DNA of 64,000 bases from Streptomyces anulatus (GCF_000721175.1 NZ_JOEZ01000017.1:49868-113867), one strand, 5' to 3'; shown: positions 53,498-62,897, counted from the first letter of the stretch. Made by a program: numbers and translations. Notes: generated by a model not told the origin, from the letters alone.

Positions 53498-53932
53498 GTG
53501 GACATTCGCCGCGCCACGACCGTCACGGAACTCCTGGCCGCCGGCCATCTCTACGACGCACCGCCCCGCGAGGTGTGGGCCGCCCGCTTCCTCGCCGCGG
53601 ACGGTCACGTGCTGCTGATCGCGTACGTGGACGGCGTCCCGGCGGGCTTCGTCTCCGGCATCGAGATGCTGCACCCGGACAAGGGTACGGAGATGTGCCT
53701 GTACGAACTCGGCGTCGACGCCCCGTTCCGCCGCCGGGGCATCGGCAGGGCCCTGACGCTCGCGCTCGTGGACATCGCCCGGGAGCGGGGGTGCTACGGC
53801 CTGTGGGTCGGCGTGGAGCACGACAACGAGGCGGCGCTCGCGACGTACCGGTCGGCGGGGGCGGGGGACGACGGCGGGGCCAGGATGCTGGTGTGGGAGT
53901 TCGGGGACGGCGCGACGGCGGCGGGGCACTGA
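53498..53932 (+). CDS. GNAT acetyltransferase (AAC(3)-I-like)
   Basis: The 144-residue protein has the acetyl-CoA motif YELGVDAPFRRRGIGRALTLALVDIARERGC and LWVGVEHDNEAALATYRSAGA. It resembles the AAC(3)-I aminoglycoside acetyltransferase group, but many relatives act on other amines, so resistance is not implied. GTG 53498 has GGGAGG five bases upstream; no ATG is better placed. Confidence 0.7.
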   Translation: MDIRRATTVTELLAAGHLYDAPPREVWAARFLAADGHVLLIAYVDGVPAGFVSGIEMLHPDKGTEMCLYELGVDAPFRRRGIGRALTLALVDIARERGCYGLWVGVEHDNEAALATYRSAGAGDDGGARMLVWEFGDGATAAGH

Positions 53933-54017
53933 CGCCCGCCGGGCGCTGCCGCCCCTCGGGCCGACATGCCGCTCGTGGCTCCCGTGGCTCCCGTGGCGCT
54001 CGTGCCACCCGGCGGAA

Positions 54018-54131
54018 CTATTTTCGGGAGCCGCGCGAGAAGATCGCATAGAGGAGAAATCCCACCGGCAGGTGAACTTTCAGCGTCACCCCCGGAGAGA
54101 GAATCACCGATAACTCGATCAGCTCGAACAT
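54018..54131 (-). CDS. Small 37-residue hydrophobic protein with TTA codon
   Basis: The frame ATG 54131 to TAG 54018 encodes MFELIELSVILSPGVTLKVH and a hydrophobic LPVGFLLYAIFSRGSRK tail. AAGGAGGT lies seven bases before ATG, a near-perfect ribosome site that argues for real translation. Codon 7 is TTA, predicting bldA dependence. It could form one membrane-associated helix with a basic C-terminus. It is divergent from the regulator gene at 54325, which also has a TTA codon. No homologue is recognised. Confidence 0.55.
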   Translation of the reverse strand: MFELIELSVILSPGVTLKVHLPVGFLLYAIFSRGSRK

Positions 54132-54324
54132 TTTCGGACCTCCTTCTCGGAATTCGCCGACTCGAGCCCTGCTTCTCGGGCCTTATGTCGCCGGACAGTT
54201 CCCGCTCCCCTCATGAGAGCGCGGGACGCGGTGCGCCACAGGGCCCACAAGGGGGGCTCACGCATCGCGGACCCTGCTCACGGCGGCCTGTCGCCGGTAC
54301 TCTGCGAGAGAAGGAGGGGGCGGT
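54132..54324. promoter_or_regulatory. Divergent promoter region of small ORF and regulator
   Basis: The 193-base gap between two divergent TTA-containing genes is relatively AT-rich at its left end. I cannot assign -10/-35 boxes with confidence. Confidence 0.35.
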
Positions 54325-55713
54325 ATGACAGGAACCCGAATACCGGAGCGTCAGAGGAATTCACTTCTCGAAGAGATCGTGGCCATGTCGGGCATGAGCC
54401 ACAAAAGACTTGCTCACCGGGTGAACGAACTCGGCGCCCGCGAAGGGCAGGCGGGCCGGTACACCCACACGTCCGTGGCCAACTGGTGCCGCCGCGGCAT
54501 GATCCCGAAGGAACCGACCCCGCGGCTCATCTGCGCTTCCTTATCGGAGGCCCTGGGCAGACCGGTGTCTCTCGCAGAGATCGGGATGCAGGGCGCGGAG
54601 CGCGACGTGAGTCTGCTGGGTCTGGAGTTCGCCCGGCGTCAGGACGACGCCGTGACCGAAGCAGCAGCCTATTGGAGCGCAGTGAACCGCCGTCAGTTCC
54701 TCACCCGTCAGACCTTCGCCGTCTCGGCGTTCGCCACCCCGTTCAGCCGCTGGCTCATCGACCCGGCGGAACCGACCCGGGCGCGCGAGACCGGACCGTC
54801 GGTCGACCGGTTCCACATCGCGGAGCTCAGGGAGGCCGCTGACAACGCGCGTCTGTGGGACTCGCGCTTCGGCGGGGCGAACCGGAAGTCGGCGTCCCTC
54901 ACGGAGTACCTGTACGAACGGGTCGCACCGCTGCTGCACGGCAGCTACTCGGAGGCCGTGGGGCGTGACCTGTTCCGGGTCACGGCGGAGATGGCGCGGC
55001 TGGCGGGCTGGACGGCGTTCGACGCGGGCCGGCACGGCATCGCCCAGCGTCACTTCATCCAGGCGCTGCGGCTGGCGCGGGCCGGCGGCGACGCCGACCT
55101 CGGCTCGTACATCCTCTCCACCATGGCGATGCAGTCGCTGATGCGCGGCTTCACGTCCGAGGCGATCGACATGGCGCAGGGCGCGTACCGGCGCGGGCAG
55201 ACCCTCGATCCGCGCGTGGCGGGCTTCGCGAAGCTGATCGAGGCGCGGTCGCACGCGCGCGCGGGCGACGAGCGGTCGACGAGCGCGTGCATCGCGCAGT
55301 CGGAGCGGCTGGCCGAACGCGGAACGGACGCGGAGGGGCCGGCCTGGATCGGGTTCTTCACCCAGCACCGCATCATCACGGACGCTGCCGAGGCCTTCCG
55401 CGACCTCGGCAACCACCGGGCGACGTTCGCCTGGAACGCCGCCGGCCCCATGCCGTCGGACGCCTTCGTCCGCTCCCGGAGCGTACGGCTCTCGGTCCTG
55501 GCCTCCGCGCACGCCCAGAACGGCGACCTCGCCCAGAGCCTGCACCTGGGCCGCGAGTCCCTGAACCTCTTCACCCGGCTGGGAAGTCTGCGGGGTATGG
55601 AGTATCTGCGCGTCTACGGGCGGTCGTTGGAGCCGTGGCGCGGGGATCCGCAGGTGGTCACGTACCTCGCCGACGTACGCAAGGCGACGCGGACGCTGGC
55701 GGCGGTGGCCTGA
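54325..55713 (+). CDS. NsdA-like helix-turn-helix/TPR regulator with TTA codon
   Basis: The 462-residue protein has an N-terminal DNA-binding-like region (LLEEIVAMSGMSHKRLAHRVN and YTHTSVANWCRRGMIPKEPTPRLI), an NRRQFLTRQTF stretch and a helical repeat half (residues about 190-450). This layout matches Streptomyces developmental regulators such as NsdA, which represses sporulation and antibiotic production. Codon 73 (54541-54543) is TTA, so expression should depend on bldA. It may influence the nearby cluster or development generally; this is inferred. Confidence 0.7.
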   Translation: MTGTRIPERQRNSLLEEIVAMSGMSHKRLAHRVNELGAREGQAGRYTHTSVANWCRRGMIPKEPTPRLICASLSEALGRPVSLAEIGMQGAERDVSLLGLEFARRQDDAVTEAAAYWSAVNRRQFLTRQTFAVSAFATPFSRWLIDPAEPTRARETGPSVDRFHIAELREAADNARLWDSRFGGANRKSASLTEYLYERVAPLLHGSYSEAVGRDLFRVTAEMARLAGWTAFDAGRHGIAQRHFIQALRLARAGGDADLGSYILSTMAMQSLMRGFTSEAIDMAQGAYRRGQTLDPRVAGFAKLIEARSHARAGDERSTSACIAQSERLAERGTDAEGPAWIGFFTQHRIITDAAEAFRDLGNHRATFAWNAAGPMPSDAFVRSRSVRLSVLASAHAQNGDLAQSLHLGRESLNLFTRLGSLRGMEYLRVYGRSLEPWRGDPQVVTYLADVRKATRTLAAVA

Positions 55714-55720
55714 GGGCCTC

Positions 55721-56323
55721 TCAGGCGGCGGGCACCGGCCGGGGCGCGGTGAGGTCGAGCGGTGTCTCCACCGGCAGCAGGGCGGCGGCCCGCTCCCGCT
55801 CCCCCGCCCGGACCGCCGTGTGCACCTCGCGCGCGAGCGGGGTGACGTCGCGTACGGACACCGTCCACTCGTCCGCGTACAGCCGGGCGGCCTCGCCGCT
55901 GAGCCCGAGCTGGAGGGAGCGGTACGGGAGCGCGTTCAGGCCGAGGTCGCGTTCGGGGTCCCACTGGACCCGGGCGGGGGCGGCGCGCAGGCTGCGCTTC
56001 CAGGCCGTCCGGTCCGGGTGCACACCGCGTACGTAATGGGAGAGTTCGGCGTGCGCGAGGGCCCACTCCAGGCCGCTGCGGTCGATCTCGACGGCGAGGA
56101 CGACCTCCTGGCCCTCCTTCGTGCCCCAGCCGCAGCGGTACATCATCCACAGGAAGCTGGGCTTGATCCAGGTCATCCGGTCCCGCTTCCATGCCTCGGG
56201 GAACCGCCCGTCACGTGCGGCGGGCAGCCCGATGGCGGGCCGGTACGCCTGGTAGACGGTGACGGTGGTGGCGGTGTGGAGCGCGCGGATCTCGTGACGG
56301 GGCGGGTGTGGCTGGGCGTTCAT
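55721..56323 (-). CDS. DUF4291-family protein
   Basis: The 200-residue protein contains VYQAYRPAIGLPAARDGRF, RMTWIKPSFLWMMYRCGWGTKEGQE and VQWDPERDL, the conserved blocks of DUF4291. Its biochemical role is unknown. It converges on the regulator gene with only seven bases between stops. ATG 56323 is chosen from the family N-terminus. Confidence 0.8.
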   Translation of the reverse strand: MNAQPHPPRHEIRALHTATTVTVYQAYRPAIGLPAARDGRFPEAWKRDRMTWIKPSFLWMMYRCGWGTKEGQEVVLAVEIDRSGLEWALAHAELSHYVRGVHPDRTAWKRSLRAAPARVQWDPERDLGLNALPYRSLQLGLSGEAARLYADEWTVSVRDVTPLAREVHTAVRAGERERAAALLPVETPLDLTAPRPVPAA

Positions 56324-56389
56324 GCGTCCCAGGATGCGGGAGGCGTACGCGGGCGGGCACCTGGTTTTCGGCGGTGCGCGCACACGCCG

Positions 56390-56422
56390 GACCCCCGCCC
56401 GCGGCGTACGCGGACGGGGGTC
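56390..56422. terminator. Terminator of the inositol operon
   Basis: A 14-base stem with one mismatch (56390-56403 with 56409-56422) and a GCGTA loop lies 19 bases past the mmsA stop, at the end of the leftward inositol operon. Confidence 0.75.
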
Positions 56423-56441
56423 AGGCCGAGCCGGATCCGGC

Positions 56442-57944
56442 TCAGTGGTTGCGCGGGAAGCCCAGGTCGACGCCTGCCGGGGCGTCGGCCGGGTCGGGCC
56501 AGCGGGTGGTGACGACCTTCCCGCGGGTGTAGAAGTGCACACCGTCGTTGCCGTAGACGTGGTGGTCGCCGAAGAGCGAGTCCTTCCAGCCCCCGAAGGA
56601 GTGGTAGCCCACCGGGACCGGGATCGGGACGTTGACGCCGACCATGCCGGCCTCGACCTCCAGCTGGAAGCGGCGGGCCGCGCCGCCGTCGCGGGTGAAG
56701 ATCGCGGTGCCGTTGCCGAACGGCGATGCGTTCATGAGGGCGACGCCGTCCTCGTACGTCTCCACGCGGAGCACGCACAGCACCGGGCCGAAGATCTCGT
56801 CCTTGTAGGCGTCGGAGTCGGTGGAGACCTTGTCCAGGAGGGACAGGCCGATCCAGTGCCCGTCCTCGAAGCCCACTACCGTGTGGCCCGTGCCGTCGAG
56901 GACGACCTCCGCGCCCTGGGCCGCGGCGCCCGTGACGTACGAGGCGACCTTGTCGCGATGGGCGGCGGTGATCAGGGGGCCCATCTCGGAGGCGGGGTCG
57001 TTGCCGGGGCCGATCGTGATCTTCTCGGCCCGCTCGCGGATCTTGGCGACCAGCTCGTCGCCGATCGCGCCGACCGCGACGACCGCCGAGATCGCCATGC
57101 AGCGCTCACCGGCCGAGCCGTACGCCGCCGAGACCGCCGCGTCGGCGGCCGCGTCCAGGTCGGCGTCCGGGAGGACGAGCATGTGGTTCTTCGCGCCGCC
57201 GAGGGCCTGGACGCGCTTGCCGTTGGCGGAGGCCGTGGCGTGGATGTAGCGGGCGATGGGGGTGGAGCCGACGAAGGAGACGGCAGCCACGTCGGGGTGG
57301 TTGAGCAGGCCGTCGACCGCGACCTTGTCGCCGTGCAGGACGTTGAGGACGCCGTCCGGAAGACCGGCCTCCGAGGCCAGCTCGGCCAGCAGGTTGGCGG
57401 CCGATGGGTCCTTCTCGCTGGGCTTCAGCACGAACGTGTTGCCGCAGGCGATGGCCAGCGGGAACATCCACATCGGCACCATGGCCGGGAAGTTGAACGG
57501 GGTGATGCCAGCGACGACGCCGAGCGACTGGCGGATCGAGGAGACGTCGACCCGGTTGGAGACCTGGGTGGACAGCTCGCCCTTGAGCTGGGTGGTGATC
57601 CCGCACGCCAGCTCGACGATCTCCAGACCGCGGGCGACCTCACCCAGCGCGTCCGAGTGCACCTTGCCGTGCTCGGCGGTGATCAGCGCGGCGATGTCGT
57701 CGCGGTGGGCGTCGAGCAGCGCGCGGTAGCGGAAGAGGACCGTGGTGCGCTGGGCGAGCGAGGAGGTGCCCCACGTCGCGTAAGCGGCCTTCGCCGCCGC
57801 CACGGCAGCGTCGACCTCCTCCACGGAGGCGAGCGCCACCTGGGTGGTGACCGCGCCGGTGGCCGGGTCCGTGACGGGACCGTACTGGCCCGACGTGCCC
57901 TCCACCGTCTTGCCGCCGATCCAGTGGTTGACGGTCTTCGTCAT
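56442..57944 (-). CDS. mmsA: Methylmalonate-semialdehyde dehydrogenase
   Basis: The 500-residue CoA-acylating aldehyde dehydrogenase has GVVAGITPFNFPAMVPMWMFP, FVGSTPIARYI, the catalytic Cys in GSAGERCMAISAVV and EIFGPVLCV. In inositol catabolism (IolA role) it converts malonate semialdehyde to acetyl-CoA; it also acts in valine breakdown. Being last in the iol operon supports the first role. ATG 57944 lies 50 bases after iolD. Confidence 0.93.
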   Translation of the reverse strand: MTKTVNHWIGGKTVEGTSGQYGPVTDPATGAVTTQVALASVEEVDAAVAAAKAAYATWGTSSLAQRTTVLFRYRALLDAHRDDIAALITAEHGKVHSDALGEVARGLEIVELACGITTQLKGELSTQVSNRVDVSSIRQSLGVVAGITPFNFPAMVPMWMFPLAIACGNTFVLKPSEKDPSAANLLAELASEAGLPDGVLNVLHGDKVAVDGLLNHPDVAAVSFVGSTPIARYIHATASANGKRVQALGGAKNHMLVLPDADLDAAADAAVSAAYGSAGERCMAISAVVAVGAIGDELVAKIRERAEKITIGPGNDPASEMGPLITAAHRDKVASYVTGAAAQGAEVVLDGTGHTVVGFEDGHWIGLSLLDKVSTDSDAYKDEIFGPVLCVLRVETYEDGVALMNASPFGNGTAIFTRDGGAARRFQLEVEAGMVGVNVPIPVPVGYHSFGGWKDSLFGDHHVYGNDGVHFYTRGKVVTTRWPDPADAPAGVDLGFPRNH

Positions 57945-57994
57945 GACGTACTCCTTCAGGCTTCAGGCAGGCTTCGAGCAGGCTCGGGCAGGGC

Positions 57995-59998
57995 TTACAG
58001 GTGGCGACGTCGGGCGGCGGCCTGCCGGTCGTACTCCTCCCGGGCCTCTACCGCCGCCGGTCGGCTCGCGGTTTCGGCTACCGGAACATCCCACCACGCC
58101 TGTGCCGGAGGGGGGCCCGACACTGTGTCGGGCGTTTCGGTCTCGACGTAGACACAAGTGGGGCCTTCCGCGTCGCGGGCCTCGGAGAGGGCTTTGCGCA
58201 GGTCGTCGACGGTGGTGGCGCGCAGGACCCGCATGCCGAGGGAGGCCGCGTTGGCGGCCAGGTCGACCGGGAGCGGCGGGCCGGTGAAGCCGCCGTCGGC
58301 GTCCCGGTGGCGGTAGGCCGTGCCGAAGCGTTCGCCGCCGACCGACTCGGAGAGGGCGCCGATGGAGGCGTACCCGTGGTTCTGGAGGATCAGCAGTTTC
58401 AGCGGCAGGTTCTCCTGGACGGCGGTGACGATCTCGGTGGGGTTCATCAGGTAGGTGCCGTCGCCGACGAGCGCCCAGACGGGGCGGCGCGGCTCGTCGG
58501 GCCGGTGCGGCGTGCGGGCTTCGGTGGCGAGCAGGACGCCGATCGCGGCCGGGATCTCGTAGCCCATGCAGGAGTAGCCGTACTCGACGTGGTACTGGTC
58601 GCGGGAGCGGGCGCGCCAGAGCTTGTGCAGGTCGCCGGGGAGGGAGCCGGCGGCGTTGATGAGGATGTCGTCCCCGGTGACCAGGGCGTCCAGGAGGCCG
58701 AGGACCTGGGTCTGGGTGGGGCGCGCGGTGGGGTCGGGGGTGGCGAAGGACGCCTCGATCCGTTCCTCCCACGCCTCCTTCGCGCCGGTGTACTCCGTCT
58801 CGTACGCCGGGTCGACCCGGTAGCCGCGTCCGGCGAGCGCCGCCGTCAGCGCCTCCAGTCCCGCGCGGGCGTCGGCGACCAGAGGGAGGGCGGCCAGCTT
58901 GTGGGCGTCGAAGGCGGTGATGTTGAGGTGGAGGAAGCGGACGGCAGGATCGGCGAAGAGCGTGCCGGAGGCGGTGGTGAAGTCGCAGAAGCGGGTGCCG
59001 ATGCCGATCACCAGGTCGGCGGTGCGGGCCAGCTCGTCGGCGGTGGCGGTGCCGGTGTGGCCGATGCCGCCGACGTCGGCCGGGTGGTCGTGGCGGAGCG
59101 CGCCCTTGCCCGCCTGGGTGGAGGCGACCGGGATGCGGGTCGCGGCGGTGAACGCGGCGAGCGTCTCCTCGGCGGCGCTGTGCCGGACCCCGCCGCCCGC
59201 GACGATCAGCGGGCGGCGGGCGGAGCGCACCGCCCTTACCGCCGCTTCCAGTTCGAACGCGTCGGGGGCGGGCCTGCGGACGTGCCAGTCGCGCTCGGCG
59301 AAGAACTCCTCCGGCCAGTCGTACGCCTCCGCCTGCACGTCCTGCGGCAGCGCGAGCGTGACGGCCCCGGTCTCGGCCGGGTCGGCCAGGACCCGCATCG
59401 CCTGGAGGGCCGCCGGAATCAGCGCCTCCGGCCGGGTGATCCGGTCGAAGTAGCGCGAGACCGGGCGCAGGCAGTCGTTGACCGAGACATCGCCCGCGTA
59501 CGGCACTTCGAGCTGCTGGAGCACGGGGTCGGCGGGCCGGGTCGCGAAGGTGTCGCCGGGCAGGAGGAGGACGGGCAGGCGGTTGATCGTGGCGAGGGCG
59601 GCCCCGGTGACGAGGTTGGTGGCGCCCGGACCGATGGACGTGGTCACCGCGTGCGCCGAGAGCCGCCCCGACTGACGCGCGTACCCGACGGCCGCGTGCA
59701 CCATGGCCTGTTCGTTGCGGCCCTGGAGGTACGGCATACGGTGCCCGGCTCCGTTGCCGTGCCCGGTCCCGGTTCCCGTTCCGCCTCCGCCCGCCTCCAC
59801 GAGCGCCTGGCCGATGCCGGCGACGTTGCCGTGGCCGAAGATGCCCCAGGTGGCGCTGATGAGCCGCTGCCGTCGGCCGTCACGCTCGGTGTACTGCCGG
59901 GCCAGGAAGGCGACCAGGGCCTGAGCGGTGGTCAGACGGCGCGTGGGACGGAGGGGGTCCGCAGGACTCTTCGGGCTCGCGGGACTCGTCGGGCTCAA
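57995..59998 (-). CDS. iolD: IolD, 3D-(3,5/4)-trihydroxycyclohexane-1,2-dione hydrolase
   Basis: The 667-residue thiamine-diphosphate enzyme has WGIFGHGNVAGIGQ, GPGATNLVTGAALATINRLPVLLLPGD in short blocks, and the ThDP motif region VGDGTYLMNPTEIV. It opens the ring in myo-inositol breakdown. No ATG or GTG suits the N-terminus; a TTG at 59998 overlaps the iolB stop (TTGA) and is proposed as the start. The more distant ATG 60088 would overlap iolB by over 90 bases. Confidence 0.9.
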   Translation of the reverse strand: MSPTSPASPKSPADPLRPTRRLTTAQALVAFLARQYTERDGRRQRLISATWGIFGHGNVAGIGQALVEAGGGGTGTGTGHGNGAGHRMPYLQGRNEQAMVHAAVGYARQSGRLSAHAVTTSIGPGATNLVTGAALATINRLPVLLLPGDTFATRPADPVLQQLEVPYAGDVSVNDCLRPVSRYFDRITRPEALIPAALQAMRVLADPAETGAVTLALPQDVQAEAYDWPEEFFAERDWHVRRPAPDAFELEAAVRAVRSARRPLIVAGGGVRHSAAEETLAAFTAATRIPVASTQAGKGALRHDHPADVGGIGHTGTATADELARTADLVIGIGTRFCDFTTASGTLFADPAVRFLHLNITAFDAHKLAALPLVADARAGLEALTAALAGRGYRVDPAYETEYTGAKEAWEERIEASFATPDPTARPTQTQVLGLLDALVTGDDILINAAGSLPGDLHKLWRARSRDQYHVEYGYSCMGYEIPAAIGVLLATEARTPHRPDEPRRPVWALVGDGTYLMNPTEIVTAVQENLPLKLLILQNHGYASIGALSESVGGERFGTAYRHRDADGGFTGPPLPVDLAANAASLGMRVLRATTVDDLRKALSEARDAEGPTCVYVETETPDTVSGPPPAQAWWDVPVAETASRPAAVEAREEYDRQAAARRRHL

Positions 59999-60927
59999 GG
60001 CGTTACCTCCGGGCCGGGCGACGGATGCGCCGTGTACAGCGGGAGTCTGGCGTCGATCTGCTCGTCCCGCCAGGTGTCGCGGATCCACCGGTGGTCGGGA
60101 TGGTCGCGGATCAGCCAGGCGCGCTCCTCCCCCGGCCCGGCCATCACGTTCAGGTAGTAGAGCGTGCGGCCGGGCGGGGCGATGGACGGGCCGTGCCAGC
60201 CGTCGGGGATGAGGACGGCGTCACCGCTGCGCACTTCGGCGAGGACGTCCGTACCGCCGTCGCGCGACGGGGACACCCGGTGGTAGCCGAGCCCGCCGTC
60301 CGCCACCTCGAAGTAGTAGATCTCCTCCAGTTCGCACTCCTCGCCCGGCACGTGCTCGTCGTGCTTGTGCGGCGGGTACGACGACCAGTTGCCGCCGGGG
60401 GTGAGGACCTCGACGGCGATCAGCCGGTCGCAGTCGAAGGTGTCGGCTGCGGCGAAGTTGTTCACCTGGCGTGAGCAGGTCCCGGAGCCGCGCAGTTCGA
60501 CGGGTACCTCCGGCGCGGGGCCGTAGCGAGCGGGGAGTCGTCGCTCGCACTTCGCTCCTGCCAGGGCGAAGCGGCCTCCTGCGCCGGAGGCGATCTGTGC
60601 ATGGGCGTCGCGCGGCACGTAGGCGAAGTCGGTGACCCCGCTGAACACGCTTTCCCGGCCCAGCAGTTCAAAGGTCTCACCTGCCGTACGCACCGTACAG
60701 GCACCGGCCAACGGCAGGACGATCCATTCGCTACCGCCGGTGACGAGCGTGTGAACACCACCCGGCTCCAGCTCCAGCACCCGCAGGGACGAACGGTCCC
60801 AGCCGGCCCGACCGGGATCGATGTCGACGGCGTACGCCCCGCGCGCGGCGCTACCGGCCGGCAGGTGGTACCGGTCCTGGTTCCGGTGCTGTCCTCGGTT
60901 CCCCCGGTGGGGGTGATGCGTCGTCAT
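59995..60927 (-). CDS. iolB: IolB, 5-deoxy-glucuronate isomerase
   Basis: The 310-residue cupin has SSYPPHKHDEH and ELEEIYYFEV metal-binding segments and RTLYYLNVMAGP, typical of IolB. It isomerises 5-deoxyglucuronate to DKG. ATG 60927 overlaps the stop of the aldolase gene (ATGA). Confidence 0.92.
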   Translation of the reverse strand: MTTHHPHRGNRGQHRNQDRYHLPAGSAARGAYAVDIDPGRAGWDRSSLRVLELEPGGVHTLVTGGSEWIVLPLAGACTVRTAGETFELLGRESVFSGVTDFAYVPRDAHAQIASGAGGRFALAGAKCERRLPARYGPAPEVPVELRGSGTCSRQVNNFAAADTFDCDRLIAVEVLTPGGNWSSYPPHKHDEHVPGEECELEEIYYFEVADGGLGYHRVSPSRDGGTDVLAEVRSGDAVLIPDGWHGPSIAPPGRTLYYLNVMAGPGEERAWLIRDHPDHRWIRDTWRDEQIDARLPLYTAHPSPGPEVTP

Positions 60928-61835
60928 GGCCCCTCCCTGCCCGTCCGGAGCAGCGATACGGCGGTGTCGACGGCGCACGTCACGTCGCCGTCGACCGGGT
61001 AGAGCAGTGAGCGTCCCACGACCAGCCCCCGCACGGTGGGCAGCCGCAGCGCGTCGCGCCATTTCCCGTACGCGGCGTCCTGGTCGTCGCCGACCTCGCC
61101 GCCGAGCAGGACGGCGGGCAGCGTGGACGCCTCCATCACCCGGCCCATGGCGTCGGGGTCATCGGTGACGGGGACCTTGAGCCAGGTGTACGCCGACGTT
61201 CCGGCGAGGCCCGACGCGATGGCGATGGAGGTGGCCACGGCGGCGGCGCCGAGATCGTTGCGGAGGCGGCCGTCGACGCGGCGGCAGAGGAACGGCTCGA
61301 CGAAGACGGGCAGCCGGTGCGCGGCCATCGCGTCGATGGTCCGGGCGGCGGTGTGCAGGGTGTCGAGCGAACCGGGGTCGTCGTGGTCGATACGGAGCAG
61401 CAGCTTCCCCGCGTCGAACCCGTGGCGGACCAGGTCCTCGGGGCGGTGGCCGGTGAACCGGTCGTCGAGCTCGAACGCGGCGCCGGCCAGCCCGCCGCGG
61501 TTCATCGAGCCCATCACGACCTTGTCCTCCAGGGCGCCGAGCAGGAGGAGGTCGTCCAGGACGTCGGCGGAGGCGAGCACGCCGTCGACCCCGGGGCGGG
61601 AGAGGGCGAGGCAGAGCCGCTCCAGAAGCTCGAAGCGGTTGGCCATGGCGAGGGACCGGTCGCCGACGGCGAGCGCGCCGCGCGCGGGATGGTCGGCCGC
61701 GATGATCATCAAGCGGTCGCCGGTGGTACGGATCAGCCGTCGCCGCTTCCGGCGTACGGCGGCCTCGGCGACGGCTTCGGGGCGTTCGGCGCGCAGCCGC
61801 ACGAGTTCGGAGAGGGCGGGCGCGAGAGGCGTCAT
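60924..61835 (-). CDS. Cgl0158-family aldolase of inositol operon
   Basis: The 303-residue TIM-barrel protein has LMIIAADHPARGAL, VDGVLASADVLDDLL, MGSMNRGG, and a lysine in YTWLKVPVTDD that could form the Schiff base. It belongs to the Cgl0158/DUF2090-like aldolase group, which often replaces IolJ in actinobacterial inositol operons and would cleave DKGP. ATG 61835 overlaps the iolC stop. Confidence 0.82.
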   Translation of the reverse strand: MTPLAPALSELVRLRAERPEAVAEAAVRRKRRRLIRTTGDRLMIIAADHPARGALAVGDRSLAMANRFELLERLCLALSRPGVDGVLASADVLDDLLLLGALEDKVVMGSMNRGGLAGAAFELDDRFTGHRPEDLVRHGFDAGKLLLRIDHDDPGSLDTLHTAARTIDAMAAHRLPVFVEPFLCRRVDGRLRNDLGAAAVATSIAIASGLAGTSAYTWLKVPVTDDPDAMGRVMEASTLPAVLLGGEVGDDQDAAYGKWRDALRLPTVRGLVVGRSLLYPVDGDVTCAVDTAVSLLRTGREGP

Positions 61836-62860
61836 GAGCCCGCCCCGGCGCGGGGGCCCGCGGGTGCGCCGAGGTCCGCCGTGACGGCTCCGGCCGCGAG
61901 GGCCCCCTCGACCTCCTCCGGGAACGGCATCGCGGACGAGCAGGCGAGCCGGGAGGCGACGATAGCGCCGGCCGCGTTCGCGTACCGCACGAGACGGTCG
62001 AGGGGCCACCCGGCGAGCAGTCCGTGGCAGAGTGCGCCCCCGAACGCGTCGCCCGCGCCGAGGCCGTTGACCACCTCCACCGGCAGCGGCGGGCAGTCGG
62101 CGGTGGCGCCGTCGCGGTGGACGGCGAGCACGCCCTTCGGCCCCTGCTTGACGACGGCGAGCTCCACCCCGGCCGCGAGCAGGGCGCGGGCGGCGGCGTA
62201 CGGTTCGCGTTCGCCGGTCGCGATCGCGCACTCGTCGACGTTGCCGACGGCGACCGTGACATGGGCCAGCGCCTCGCGGTACCGCGCGGGCGCCTCGGTA
62301 CTGTCGTCGCCCCCGTCCCAGAACACGGGCCGCCAGTCGAGGTCGAAGACGGTCGCCGTGCGGGGCGTACCCGCCGGACGGCCGGCCCGCGCCGCGAGGG
62401 CGGCCAGCGTGGCGGAACGGCTCGGTTCGGCGCTGAGTCCGGTACCCGTCATCCAGAAGATCCTGGCGTCGCGCACCGCGTCCAGGTCGAGTTCCGCCGG
62501 GTGGATCTCCAGGTCGGGGGCCTTGGGCTGCCGGTAGAAGTAGAGCGGGAAGTCGTCCGGCGGGAAGATCTCGCAGAAGGTGACCGGGGTCGGATACTCC
62601 GCCACGGCCGTCGCCCAGCGGGCGTCCACGCCGAACCGTTCCAGTTCCTGGTGGAGATACGCACCGAAGGCGTCCTGTCCGGTCCGGGTGATCACCGCCG
62701 CCCGCCGCCCCAGCCGGGCCGCCGCCACCGCGACGTTCGTCGGGGAGCCGCCGAGGAACTTGCCGAACGTCTCGACCCGGGCGAGCGGAACCCCGACCTC
62801 CAGCGGGTAGAGGTCCACCCCGATCCGCCCCATGGTGATCACGTCGTACGACTCAGGCAT
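61832..62860 (-). CDS. iolC: IolC, 5-dehydro-2-deoxygluconokinase
   Basis: The 342-residue PfkB-family kinase has FGKFLGGSPTNVAVAAARLG and the catalytic NGLGAGDAFGGAL. It phosphorylates DKG. ATG 62860 is chosen because GAAGGG lies six bases upstream; ATG 62866 would abut that site. First gene of the iol operon. Confidence 0.92.
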   Translation of the reverse strand: MPESYDVITMGRIGVDLYPLEVGVPLARVETFGKFLGGSPTNVAVAAARLGRRAAVITRTGQDAFGAYLHQELERFGVDARWATAVAEYPTPVTFCEIFPPDDFPLYFYRQPKAPDLEIHPAELDLDAVRDARIFWMTGTGLSAEPSRSATLAALAARAGRPAGTPRTATVFDLDWRPVFWDGGDDSTEAPARYREALAHVTVAVGNVDECAIATGEREPYAAARALLAAGVELAVVKQGPKGVLAVHRDGATADCPPLPVEVVNGLGAGDAFGGALCHGLLAGWPLDRLVRYANAAGAIVASRLACSSAMPFPEEVEGALAAGAVTADLGAPAGPRAGAGS

Positions 62861-62897
62861 ACGCATCCCTTCGACCCCCGGTGGCCCGCTGATCCCA

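Noticed and set aside
50750..53932. 1060-codon open frame on the plus strand
   Set aside because: It is antisense to the hydrolase-ATPase fusion. Only its last 145 codons, the GNAT gene from GTG 53498, match a protein family.
53498..53932. Aminoglycoside resistance gene
   Set aside because: Similarity to AAC(3)-I is at the level of the general GNAT fold; no aminoglycoside pathway is present.
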